This document shows, piece by piece, positions 1 through 11,736 of a stretch of DNA of 64,000 nt (position 1 is the first letter of the stretch; each line of letters starts with the position of its first letter). Both the position numbers and the translations under genes were made by a program. The stretch is taken from the NCBI GenBank assembly GCA_963575745.1, contig CAUYUJ010016289.1, positions 217,406 through 281,405 on the forward strand, in the 5' to 3' direction. The stretch is from Prorocentrum cordatum. Its lineage: Eukaryota > Sar > Dinophyceae > Prorocentrales > Prorocentraceae. The notes beneath the pieces were generated by a model that was not told the DNA's origin, did no database searches, and saw nothing but the letters and a program-made list of their open reading frames with translations.

Positions 1-139
1 GAGCGGAACCGTTATGTCCTCCACGTCGGCGGTGTGTGGTTGTGGTGGTTTATGCCTGGTCTCGCCGCCCCCGTCGTCATTGTCGTGGCGTCGGCCTGGG
101 AAGCTACCTGGCGCTGCCAGCCTCACCAAGGCGCTTGGT

Positions 140-850
140 TAAAGCAGGCCTGCGAGGTCAGCGTCTGGGGCGCGGAACATCCGTTCGAGATGGGCAAACA
201 TTTGCCTGAGGTCGGCGTGCGCCTCAGTGGTGAGTGCGCGTATGCCGTGGGCCCGAATGGTGTTGTCGCGCCTGCGTCTTCTTGCTCCATCCGGCTCTAG
301 GTAGAGGATAGCGCGGTCGGACAGCGATGGTTTCCAGGCTTTGCGGACACTGTAGAGCCCCAGCTCGTCGTCGGCGCCCACCCCAGTGGGGCCATCCATC
401 GGTGCGGGCGATTGACGAGCCCGCGCTGCTGAACACGTCGGTGAGGGCCGCCACATCTTCCGCCTCGCCGACTCTTGGACAGTCGATCTGTGAGGTTGAC
501 ATCACCACCCCAAAACGTGGGCGCATCATCCCAGGTTTCGCCGGCTTGCTGGATAGCCGCAGTGGTTTCCGCCTTCCAGGAGGGGGGAAAGTAAATAGAT
601 GCTACCCTGAAGGTATGTCCGTTTTGTACCAGGATAGCGGACACGGCGCAGCCCGGGACCAGGTCGTCTGAGCTGACCAGGGTGGCGCCGCGCGGGATCA
701 GGATGGCGACTCCGCCCGCCAGGCCCCCTCCAAGACCAGCGTAGGCTGGGGGGCAGGGAACATTGTGGTCCAGACGGCGGCCTCGTGATCTGACCAGTGC
801 GTCTCCTGCAGGAGGCCAATCCTGCCATTGTTAGTCATCTGGGTTAGTCA
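140..850 (-). pseudogene. APE-type endonuclease (EEP fold) of the LINE, frameshifted
   Basis: Continuing after the WNVR motif, the same minus-strand frame passes the TGA stop at 848-850 and encodes QETHW, the glutamate motif of EEP nucleases, near 800. A frameshift near 735 moves coding to a frame giving GGVA, then IYFPP, then GGDVN near 500-520, equivalent to the GDFN motif, and SDR near 330, where the catalytic SDH motif sits in related enzymes. APE endonucleases nick target DNA to prime reverse transcription in LINEs. The in-frame stop is next to a short tandem duplication of about 12 bases (near 838-856). This copy cannot make an intact enzyme. Confidence 0.7.
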
Positions 851-3013
851 TTTGGGTTGTGCGGTGGTGCTCCTGAGGTAGCGTACGTTCCAGCAGGCCA
901 CACGTGGCGCCCCGCTGTTGCTGGCCACTGCGAGGGCTCTGACGAGGTCCCGTACTGCAATGGCGGCGCAGAGATCGGCCCATGTGGGATTGTCCCACGG
1001 CTCGTTGCGCAGCACAGCCCAGAGGGCCCGTGGGCGCCGAAAGGTGTGACTACAGTGTGGAGCCAGGGCTCTGTTGAGAGTGGTGCAGGCAAGCTGCCAG
1101 GCGCGCGCCCTGGCGCCAGGTGCCAGGATCTGCCCTCCGGGCGACCCCAGGGCTCCGTGGAGCGCCCCGAGGTCTTGTCCTGATCCTAAGGGAACGGCGG
1201 ACCGGCGGGGAAGAGGCCTTGCCCCTGAAGAGACCGCAGAGCATCGTCGGGGAAGGGGGAGTCTCTGAGTGGTGCCAACGGGCAGTGTGTTGTGGCAAAG
1301 GCGCGAGCTGCTCTCCAGGCTGTCAGGATGTGGTCGTCGTTGGGGGCACTTTGCTGCCAGCCGGGGAGCGGTTCGTTTCGACTCCAGGCAAGGATGACGC
1401 TCACAATCCTGCGTTGCAGGCAGCGCGGGTCGAAGTGTACGCCCACAGCGTCGTACAGCTGTCTTCCGCGTATACCCAGAGAAATGTAGTACTCTCCCAG
1501 TCCAACCGCCCGCGCGCGCTCGGCCGGCGATGGAATGCGCAGTCCGCGTTTTCGGCCTTCGCTTATGAGCCAGGCAGCCCATGCCTTGACCTTGCTCTCT
1601 GCTGCCAGGCTCCCTCGCTCCCTGTTTTGGATGACCAGGGTGAGCCCCTCTGTGCATCCTGGGAACGAATGCTCGGCACCGGTCTCTGCCAGGATGCTCT
1701 TCACGCCGTTTTTGGTGTCGGTCAGTGAACGATGGAACCACCTGTGCCGGCTGTCCTCGTCGCACAGCAGGCAGAGTAGGCGCGTTTGGTAGCTGCTGGG
1801 TAATCGAGTCCGGGTCCGACGCCGGCGCTCTTGACTGAGTCCAAGTTGGGATCCTGCCGTCTGGTCTGAAGGGCCATCCGCGTTCCCACGGACAGGGGGG
1901 CCTCAGGTAGGTGATGGTGTCTTCAGCGGGTGGGCAGCTGCTAATCCACACCTTTTCCCTGGGGCTCGCCACGGCGCTTGCGGCGTTGAGCTTGACCGCC
2001 CATTCGGTTGGGAGTCCGCCCATCGCTGCGCACATAGCTAGCCTGTGTACTGAGTTCATCGTGGCGACGTTCTCGACGAGCACTACGATTCTGAGGTCAG
2101 GCCTGAGCCTGCGCGCCCGCGCCCAGGCCAGCGGGACAGCGAAGAAGTTCACCGATTGAAGTCCAGCCAGGCCGTCTCGCCCCCCGAACTGGCCAGCTGA
2201 GGATAGGTTGGTGCACGGCGGTCCAGCTACGATGAGAAGAAGGCTGTTGCGGTCGAGGGTCATCACGTGTCTCTCCCAAAGGGTGCTGGCGCCGTGACTT
2301 CGGAAAAGGTCCCAGACGTCCACTCCTAGTCGTCGATGCGCGGGGCCACCGTCGTATGCCGCGGCTGCTGGCTGGGACCATATTCGCTCAACTGCGCTGG
2401 CGGAATCTTCGTTGATCTCTACAAAGACCGAGGATTTGAACCGTTGGCTTGCGGAAATTCTCGCCAGGAGGTCTCCGATCGCTAGCCTTGCCCATCCACA
2501 ACCGTCGCAAACAGAGACGAGGTGGATGCTTGCCCCTGCCTCGGCACGAGAATTGGGCCTGGGGTCTTCTACACGTGCCGTTGTCTGCTGCGTTAGGTCT
2601 ACCGTTTCGTCCTCTCTGATGCCCTGCTCCAGTCGCAATTGCCTTGAAATCTGCCAGGCCGCGTCGGTCGGTCCCAGGGTTACGGCCCCCTGCCCCTGGA
2701 GTGTACGCAGCGTGTCCAGGCTTCGGTTGTTGTCGAGTCCAGCGATCTGATATGCTGCCAGGATCGTCTGGAGGGGCAACAGGAGAGAGCCCTGTGAACT
2801 CGTTGCGGTGGTGCCCAGACTTGCTGCAGCACGTCGACCGGATCTGGTGCTGCAGTGGCTTCGTCTGGGCTGAACTCGGATGTGCGCTGTCTGGCCCTGC
2901 GCTGTCCCTGGTCCTCGGCGCTGGCTGGGCCGTGCGCGGGTCGGGTTGTCTCTCTGCCAGGTTCGGCCGCCTCTGACCTGGGTCCGTCGCTGTGCCTGGG
3001 GCCTCCTTCCCAC
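848..3013 (-). pseudogene. C5-cytosine DNA methyltransferase-like domain within LINE, ending at endonuclease start
   Basis: The 721-codon frame has, in order, a motif I-like segment at residues about 167-182, a motif II-like FVEIN at about 197-201, motif IV AGPPC with the catalytic cysteine at residue 267 (about 2213-2215), motif VI VEN at 314-316 (about 2074), and a motif VIII-like SPREKVWISS near 350-359. This order and spacing match C5-cytosine methyltransferases, which flip out cytosine and attack C6 through the PPC cysteine. I did not identify the target-recognition region and motifs IX-X. Between about 1186 and 1704 another frame looks more protein-like, so frameshifts are present. The frame ends RVACWNVRYL, the first motif of an APE-type endonuclease, before a TGA at 848-850. 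Confidence 0.7.
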
Positions 3014-4581
3014 AATTCGATCAGGCGGCGGGTGCCGCTCGCTGCTGTCGGTGGCCTCCTGGATCTGTCACAGTCGGGTCGCTGGCCCGCGCTGCTCGGT
3101 CCGGAGCCGCGTCTTCGGCTTCTGGTGCCCTGCCTCGCTGCGGCTTGTGTCGGGACTCTGGAGATGCTGCGCCCTCTCCTGTGCGCGTCTTGCGCGCTGA
3201 GGTGTGGTCTCGGCAGGGCCGCCTTCTGGCGCGGCTCCTGGGACTCTGTCGCGCGCTCGCTCGCTCGGGCCGCACTCGCCTCGGGCCTCGCTCGAGTCCA
3301 GCCCTTCCCCTGTTCTCGCTGAACTATCTGGGTTTCTGCCGTTCGTGCCTACGCTGTCTGGGCCCCCGTCTGTCGTGCTGTCAGCCGGGCTGGTGTCATG
3401 CAGGTTCTGCCAGGAAGCTCCCACTCCTGCTTGCAGCTGCGCGCCCCGCTCAGCAGCGCATGGGGGCCCTGCTCCCAGGGGGAGCATGGCGGAGACCATG
3501 TTGGCGGTCAGGCGCTGGAACGGTTGACCTGGGACTTCGATCCTCGCTGGCACATGCTGGCGCGGCTGCCGCTGGATTGCCCGCTAGGCACTGCAGTCTG
3601 GCACAAGCAGCGTCTGCGGTGAGCGCCGCGGTCCTGGAACGCATCCTTCTGCCAGCGGCGCTGCGTGCGCCGGGGAGCGGTTAAGCGCCCCAGTACGCGC
3701 TGAAGGCATTCAGGAGAAGAGTCTTCGCAGCCGTCTGTCTAATTGAGGCATGGCGGTGCCCCAGGCGATGGCACTGAGGGCGTCGCCCCACTGACCCGCA
3801 GGAAGGGCGTGCAGGTTCCCCTAGCTGGTCCGTGCCACCACCCGCAGGGAGGCATCCAGGGCGTTCTGCGCGCGCGCCCAATCGGCCTCCATGCAAGGTG
3901 GCAGGTTTGGGCCTCCTCTGGGCGTGTCGCCCCGCCCCAGGGGGTCGCTTTCGGTTCTCGGCACGGTGTCCGGCGCTGGGCGCGCCGCGGGCGCTGGTGG
4001 GGCACCTGGTGGGGCGCCTGCCGCGTCAATTCTCGGATTCGCAGGCCCTGAAGGGGCTCCTTGCTGGTTGTCTGCAGGACTGGGTTGCTCTGGCGCCTGT
4101 CGGTGGCCGACAGGGGGGGTCGCTTGTCCAGGGCCCTCCCTCGCGGGGCTGCTGTCGGGGGGGGGGCATCTGCGCTGCCAGCTGGCGCAGCGGCGTCTGA
4201 CGCTCCTTCGCCTTGGCTGCCGCGGCCGCTGGCCGGCGCCGGGGCGACCGCGTCATCTGCGGGCGGGGCCGCAGTTTCTGCGGGCCGCATGCCTCCCTCG
4301 TCGCGGCCCCCGGCTGCGGGGGCAGCTGCCTGGGCGTTCCTTGCGCTGGCCGCGGGGATGGCTGCGTTCCCCGTAGCGGTGCATACTGCCTCACGCGCAC
4401 CATCCGGCGCCGCGCTGACTGCTGATGCTAGCGGGGCAGCGTTTCCACGGCTCCTGCTCCTATTGCCGTCGGCGCCCTCCGTGCGCTCGGCTCGCCCGCC
4501 CCTGCCCCCCGCGGGCTTCTGCCTCTCCTGCGTCTCGGCGCACGTCCAGGGCCCTGCCTCTGCCTGTCGCCCCAGTAGAGA

Positions 4582-6135
4582 TTACCTGGTGGATAGCTGC
4601 TCTAGCCTGTCCAGGGTGCCGTCTTCCATGGCGCGGCTCGTGGATGCGTCGATATCTGAGTCTCTGGACTGGGTGCAAGGGAGCTGTCTCGCGGCTTCCT
4701 CCCTGACGCCCATTTCTCGAATCAGCTGAAAGAGATGGTCGAAGTCAAGCTGTCTTGGGTTGGCGAGCTGCAGGATCCAGATGGCTGAGAACATGTCCCT
4801 GTTGTACCTTTGCAGCGGCCGCCCCTCGAGTTTCCTGCGGAGCTCTAGGACTATCCTGGCCTGTATTCCTCTGGCAAAGTCGTGTACCATTTGCTCTGGT
4901 ACGCAGGCCAGGAATCTGCCCAGCATCCCCTGCGCTGCTCGCAAGGCATCGTCATCCGCCCTTTCCAGGGGGCCGTCGTGCCCTTGTGGGCCGCGGCAAG
5001 TTCTCACCGGGACTTCGGCGCGGTCAAGGAACTGCGTCGGTCTGGCTGGTCCGGCTGCGGGTTCAGGGCCGCCGTTGTGCGCCGCGGAATCGATTGCTGC
5101 CCTGGCGGGCTGGCGTGTAGCCCTGGCGTGGCAGGGGAGGGGGCTGCTGCCGGAGCCATATCCAGGCGCGCGATGTACACTGCTCCTGCGGCGAGCTGTA
5201 ACTTCACTCGTGCCTGCGGCCTGTCAGCCCCTCCGTTGGCTGCCCGTATGTCTGAGTCCGCCGGAAGCAAGATCGTGATCCATGTAGGTATGCTGGTAAA
5301 GAGGAACCCTGTTCCGCCGCTCGCGATAACCTCGATAGCCCTGCCCGCCGCCAGCGCAGCGACAAGGTATTCCCCGGGCTGGATTGTGGTCTGGTAGTCC
5401 CTCAGGCCATCTTGCTGCTCGTCCCCGCGACAGTTGGCATCGGGCGCGCCCCTGCTCATGGCTCTGGCGTTGTCTCGCAGCCAGTCTTCCGCAAGAGCAG
5501 GGGGCGCTGCGCGGGTGTTCGCAGGGTGCGAAGCTCCGTTTGGACCTGAGGGCAAGGGCCAGTCTCGTGAGAATCAGCACCCCTGCGGATCCAACCGTGG
5601 CCGAGTAGAGTCTGAGTGAGCTGTGACCGGGGAGCCAGGACTCGGCCCTCATGGCTCGAGTCTGGGCACTGCCGATCTGTGCACCGTGGCGGTCTCTCGC
5701 CGTGACCTCGAGGATTTGCGGCTGCACGGAGCGCCTGGGAGCTTGCCTGACCGCGACGCGCGCCAGGGCGTCCAGGTGTTCCCGATGCCCTCTCGGGGTC
5801 CCCGCGCTGCGGTGGCTGGGGCCCCTGGAGGGCGTTGCCGGGAAGATCCTGAGGGACTGCGCTCCGATCATCACGCGCCTGGTTCCCACGAAAGCGGCTG
5901 CCATCGTGTCCGCCGCTGCAAGACGTGTTCTGACCTGAGTCATGTACCTGTAGTCTGACACATTTGGGAACCAGGCGTACACTGTTGACACCTGTTCGAC
6001 GGTGCCAGGGCCCGCGGCGGCCTCGATGGCTCCGAGCACGCGCTCGGGTCGCGTCTGTCCCATGTCGGCCAGGTTCCACCCCAAGTGAAAAGCCGTCCTC
6101 TGGGTCTGGAAGGCGAACGAAAGAGGGCCCGCCAT
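4582..6135 (-). pseudogene. Frameshifted continuation of LINE ORF, unknown function
   Basis: Three overlapping minus-strand frames, 5224-6135, 5004-5555 and 4582-5007, each show protein-like composition in turn, with hydrophobic/charged alternation and low repeat content. They appear to be successive pieces of one ancestral reading frame separated by small indels near 5.5 kb and 5.0 kb. No conserved motif is recognised. They bridge the RING-like segment and the methyltransferase segment. Region 3.0-4.5 kb to the left is very GC-rich, has short frames in every phase, and I could not choose a coding frame there. Confidence 0.35.
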
Positions 6136-6139
6136 CCCA

Positions 6140-9100
6140 TTTGCCTTCTAGTAGTATTCTTCTGGGGGCAAGGGCTTGGTTTGGATTGTCGCGTCCCAGG
6201 ACGCGCGGCAGCTCATCGCGCAGATGTCGCAGGATTGGGGCTGCTGCACGCTCGGGCATCCTGAGTAGGAGGAATCCGGCACCACAGATCCCGACTCGGT
6301 GGCCGAGGGCGCTCGCTGCCGCGGAGGCGATAGCGCGTGCCAGGCACATTGCCTTGTTCGGAACGGGGATGTGCATGGAGTCGCTGGTCTCGTGCATCCT
6401 CCAGGCGCGCGCAGTAGCGCGATGCGTCGTGGTTGCCTGGGCGGCGGCCTGCAAGTTGCCATGCGGCACCCCAAGCCCCTCGGTTCTGATCGAGGGGCGC
6501 GCTGGCCTGCAGCGGAGGACGCGGTGACAGAGCTGCTCCAGGCCCTGGTTGAGCAGAAGCTCGTCTTTGGGCAGCTGGTTCTTAGTGGTGGCCCAATCAG
6601 CCAGGATGTTGGAGCTCCAGGCCGGCGAGATCATCCCGCCAGCGGATGATCTAGGCCACCACACCGTCGTTTCCACTGTCCGGGACCAGGATGTGCAGTG
6701 CATCAGTCGTGTCTGCGCTGGCTGCGCCCCAGAGCACCACGATGGAGGGTGGGGCACTGCGCGCAGTGGTCTGCCTGAGATGTCGAACTGCGCTGCGATC
6801 TGCTGCTGCATTGGAGGGCTCGCGCGCCCTGTCCTGCACGTGTTACCGATTGGCACGAGGTGCGTGATCCTGCTGGCCCCTCTGTAGCCCCACTGTGCAT
6901 CGACCATGGCTGTGAGCTCAACTGGGTCTGGGCCCCCAAGGCTTGGGACTCCGTCCGCGCCAAGTGCCAGGATCTTGCAGGGGCCTCCTGCCGTCGAGGC
7001 TGCTGTCCAGGCAGCGCCCATCTGGGAGGCTTGTGCGTCGGCCAGGATTACGATGGGAACCCGCGCGGCCGCGTCGCCTGCGGCCCCGGCTCGTTCACTC
7101 ACCACCAGGGCTTCGATCTGCCCCCACGCGCTGGGGCCTGCCAGCGCGAAGGTGACCCCCGTCTCGTCCGCTACTCTGCCCCCCACGCATGGCTGTCTGG
7201 ACACGACCAGTTCGGCGGCGATGCCCCTCGCAGCCGCGGCGAGTAGGGCAGTGGGAAACGCGGGTGCCCCGCGTGACCTCGGCTCGTCGTCCGGCGGGCA
7301 GCGGCCCAGTAGGAGCGCCCAGCGCCCGTGCGTGATCAGCGGCACCTGCCTGTTTCTGTCCTGTCGACTCGGGGGCGGCGGTGGGTCTGGCGATGGGGCC
7401 GAGTCGGTTGGGTCTGAGGGGTCTGCACGGCCTCCACCATTACCAAGACCGGCGGGGGGCTCGTCGACATCCATGCCGGTGTCGTCGCCTCTTAGTGCAT
7501 TCCGTCTCTCCTGTATGCAAGCGTGGATCTTCCTCATGTCCCCGACGGCCACGTACGTGCACGGCCTTCGGAGGGAAACAATCCGGGCGCGCAGGCAGTC
7601 CAACTCGTGGCCAAACCTTCGAACCGCTTCGGCTAGTTCGTCCAACCCGATGTCTGGCCTGAGCGGCGGGACAGCGCCGTCTCGGAGCTGCAACAGGTCA
7701 AGGGGGACCTGTATCGACGCGGCGTCCGCATCGTGGCCTTGCCCGGGAAGCCTTACGGCGACGCCTCCTCGATCATCTGCACGGCACTGCGGGCATCGGA
7801 TGGGCATGGCTCTGCCTCCCTCCCTGACCACAGCAGGCTGACTGTTCCGCCACTGCCTGAAACATTCGCTATGGAATATGCGTCCGCAGGGGATCAGGAC
7901 TTCGGCTGAGCCTATCAGTTCGCCGCTGCAGCACAGGCAGGCTGGGTCGTCGTCTCCGAAGTCCCAGGACGGCACGGGCACGGGATCCCCTCCCTCTCCA
8001 GGAAGTCTGGTGGCGCCCCCTGGAAGCGCTCCGATTGAGGCGATGCCCTCGCCCATGCTTTCGATCAGAACGCGAACCATATTGTTGGCCTCGGTCTGCG
8101 TGTAGCACGCTGACGCCCCCAATATTCCTAGCAAGATATTGCTGTGCTCTTTGTCCAGGATTGCGTAAGCTGGCTGGTCTGTCTCTTCGGCGCCCTCCCT
8201 GGGCCGCTGCGAAATGTCCGCTGGAGCGTGAGCGCCCGCCAGGGGAAGCCATCTGGCGATGACCTCGCACGGCCTTAGGCCCAGGCCTCTCACCTGTAGA
8301 ACTGGCCCGAGCAACGGTAAGTAGTGGGGGGCCAGGCAGAGCCAAATAGCTCTGGAGATCCAGCTTCCTGGCCCCCTACCGGAGTTTTCTTCGATCAGCA
8401 TTCCGTGCGCCACGCTCTGTGCCTGATCTCCGCTAATGGGGGATGCGTCGTCTGGGGCGCGCGTGGAGAGTCTGCCGTTCTGCTCGCCGTCTCTTTGCCT
8501 CGAGTCGAGCAGGAAGACGGCGCGGCCCAGGCATTCTTCTCTTGCGCCGTCGTCGGGGCCCAAGTCTGGCAGAGACATGGCGAAGACACTGTTGGCCGGC
8601 CCCCTGCCCAGGATCTGTCGGATGTCCGAGTGCCACGGGGTGGTGGTGCTCTGCTCGCCTCTTTGCCGTTGGTCGGCTGCGCTGGGCGCGCCTCTGCCGA
8701 GAGGGAGGTGCCCCGCGCGGGCGCGGATGGTTCTGTTCGCCCTCGCCTGCTCCGCAGTTTGCCTATCGCGCGCCCTTTCCGCTCGGACTCGCGCCCCTGG
8801 CCCCGCTGCTTGCCTGTCGCCCGACAGGATGCTGGTCTGCAAAGCGCCGCTCGAGTCAAGCCACCCCATCATCCACTCCTGAAGTCTGGGGGCGATGTAT
8901 CCTCCAGCGTGAGGAGCGTCGATGTGGCCGCCTACAACTCGTGAAGACCTACTGGCGTTACTCGCGATGACCGCCTGAGCGTCTTGGTAGGAGCGCACTG
9001 ATTGGCTGGCCCACCAGGCAGCAGCGGCGTCGATTACGCTGGCGTCTATTCCGGCGCCTCGGAAGGCGTGCCTCAGCACCCTCCTGCCTTGGTCAGTGGA

Positions 9101-9979
9101 GGTGTCCCAGATGAACGGTGCCAGGATACGGCTCCATGTCATGCCCGCCGGCACTCGGTCGGTGGCCACGATGCCGCGCATTCTCCTGATCTCATCAACT
9201 AGGCCGCCGCTGCGTGCCCTGTCGTCTGCATTAAGGTCGGCGCTTCTGCCGCTGGGGTCGCCCCCGCCGTCAGGCGCTGTCGCGTTGGCGCGGCCAGGGG
9301 CGGGGTCAACCTCCATGCTGGTCGCCGCGCCGCCCCCCTTCCGAGAGGGCGCATGGGCGTCGGGGCTTGCTCTGGCGGTTGTTTGCTCAGACCTCAACCT
9401 CCTTGCCACCGCTTCGACGACGAGGCTGCCTACCGGGCTGCCCGCCCCCATGCGCGCGCGAATGGTGCGCCATTCGCGCCTCGCCATGGCCCGGAGCACA
9501 CCGCGCATAACTTCGGCGGCTTCCGCGGGGACGGGCCTCCGCAGCTCGTCTTCAGGGACTGGTGCGTCAGCGATGGCCTGGTCGAGGTAGTCCCCCCCGA
9601 TCTGGGCTGCAAGCCACCCCAGGTCTGCCCTTTCGACGGCCGTGCCGGCTGGCCCCATGGGGGGCGCCGGCGACGCCCTGAGGCTGGGCCTGGCGATCGC
9701 CCGTGGGATCCAGCTGCGCAGCTCTACGTGGGCTGGGCATGCCTCCGCCAGGTCTCGCACGCGCCTGCATGTGTCCAGGGCCCATTGAAGCAGCGCAGAG
9801 CTGCGCCAGCGTCGCCAGTCGGGCGGAGCCGAGGTTCGTCCCCTAGGCCCCCTCTGCCCAGGATTCTGTTCCTGAGCCACGCGTCTGGGTGCGCGGCCAT
9901 GTGTCTCCACGCGCCGAGCATCTCGCCGACGAGCCAGGATGCGGTGTAGTCCACTGGGCATGGCGCTCGCGGCGTGCAC
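6140..9979 (-). pseudogene. LINE ORF segment with RING-like zinc finger lacking one ligand
   Basis: The open frame runs 1507 codons down to 5456, but its last part below about 6.1 kb looks out of frame relative to better coding frames there. A RING-type cluster lies at about 7783-7941 (residues about 680-735): CLCC, a 14-residue spacer, then PCGRIFHSEC, and later CPQC. Spacing and the FHxEC signature match RING-H2 fingers. The usual histidine after CG is an arginine here, so one zinc ligand is missing. RING fingers act in ubiquitin transfer, but in retroelement gag regions they may simply bind nucleic acid or partners. The remainder is unrecognised. Confidence 0.55.
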
Positions 9980-11736
9980 AGGTGCTCTGCGATCGGGGCA
10001 TACCGAGCTCCTACCCTTTCCAACTGAAAGGAGAGTTCCTGCCCCAGCGCGTCCAACGGGTGGCTGGGTTGCTGAAGGGTGCCTGGGGCCAGATCACTGT
10101 CAACGATGCTCCAGGGTAGGGCCAGCCGTCGGCAGGCGATGCAGGTGCGCCCCCTTGGCCCCCGTAGCTGCCAAGTCCCGCAAAAGTCGCAGCGGATGGT
10201 GGGGCAGAAGAAGTCGCCGAAGAGCAGGCGGCACGCCGCGGTGTTCCAGGGCCATGGGCTGCTTGAGCGATCTCCGCCCTGCACGGATACACCAGGGATG
10301 CCTGGCCCGAAGGTGGCGATTCCTTCCGGCGCAGGTGATGCCCAGGGAGCAAGTCCGAGATGGCCGCGATGCTCTAGCGAGAGCACGTCGTCTCCTAGGC
10401 ACCTGTACGCACCTCTATCATCCGCCCAGCTCCGTATGTCGCTGTGGTCGGGGAGGTGTATAATATTGTTCCTGTGTTCGTGTACGATCACTCTGTATGC
10501 TCTGGCCTGGGCCTCGTCGTCCATGGGGCCCACAGTTCCTTCGGGCCTGCCCGGCCCAGACATGATCCTGGGGGCCGCATCGCGCCGCGCTCTGGTCGGG
10601 GCGAGAACTGTGCCTGGAGCTGGGCTGTCTGAGACAGCCATGCCGATGTCGCAATAGTGCGCAGCAGCAGCAGCCATCGCGTCGCACTCGAGTCGCGCCA
10701 GCTGCAGTTCCATGGGGCTGGGATTGTCGCTGTCGGGTCTCTCCGCGTGGTCGAGGGGATCGCGTGCGATGCTGGCGAAGCGGCGAGCGAGGATCTGCAC
10801 TGGGTCTGCACGGACCCCCCCCAGCCTGCCCTCGTGGTCCGCACCCGCGACTGACCAGACTAGCCCCGAGAGGTCCACGAGGGTCAGGGCGCCCGCGGTG
10901 GCTAGGCGGGTCGGCGCTGGAAGTCCATCGCCAGGGTCGGGAGGCGCTGCCCGCAATGAGGTTGGGGTGAAAGCCTGGATGACCAAGGCGGTGCCGTTCC
11001 AGCTGCGGTGCACTAGCATCTCGAGGTTGTCGCTTTGCCCTGGAGCGCGCTCCGCCCCTGTGTCTGCCAGTTCGCGCCAGGGGCCTTCAACGCGGTGGTA
11101 GCTCCGAAGGCAGGCGTCCATGATGCCTCTTCTGCCTGTGACACTGGGGCTGGCAACGCGTGGGCCGCTGGCTGGACCATCGCCCTCACGGCTTTGTCGC
11201 CAGCCGGCGTCAGTGCGTCCTGTGGCGCCCATCCACCTCGCGCGGGCGTCGGCGCTGAATTGCATCCTTCGCGCGCCCCGCTCAGCGCCACCTACGTCGG
11301 GGTCTGAGGGCCCGTCGAAACCGGCAGCGACAAGGTGGTCGTCTTCGGGCGACCAGTCTGGAGAGGGGCACGGCAGGGGGTCCGCCACTTGGGGGGCCGC
11401 AGCCAGCAGGACGACGGGGGAGCGGGGCCCCTCCCTTTCTGGGCCAAGAGTAACGAGCGAGGGAACGGGAAGTCCAGGAGGGGGGTGATGGCGGGGAGGG
11501 AATGAAGCGGGGCGATCGAGGAGGCGGCCGCGCTCCGACCCGGGATCGCGGGCGGCTGATCGCGAACGGCGGGAGCGGGAGATCCTGCCCGGCGCGGGCA
11601 CCCTGCCTGTCCTAGTAGTGCCGCGATTGGCGCCCCTGGCTGCTGACGTAACCAGGCGAGAGCCGAGCTCCTCCGCGTCTGCAGTTGAGCGTTCTGGGCT
11701 GCGCCACCAGGGTCCTCTGCGGCGGGGTTGCCGCAC
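9724..11736 (-). pseudogene. LINE ORF segment with CxxC zinc ribbon
   Basis: A 670-codon minus-strand frame. Most of it has no recognisable domain, but near 10133-10195 it encodes CDFC, then 13 residues, then CIAC, a zinc-ribbon or treble-clef arrangement that could bind nucleic acid. It overlaps the next frame (5456-9979) by about 250 bases in a different phase and overlaps the preceding low-complexity frame by about 440 bases, so frameshifts break the original reading frame on both sides. Position upstream of the methyltransferase and endonuclease domains suggests the gag-like part of the element. Function is inferred from position and cysteine spacing only. Confidence 0.5.
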
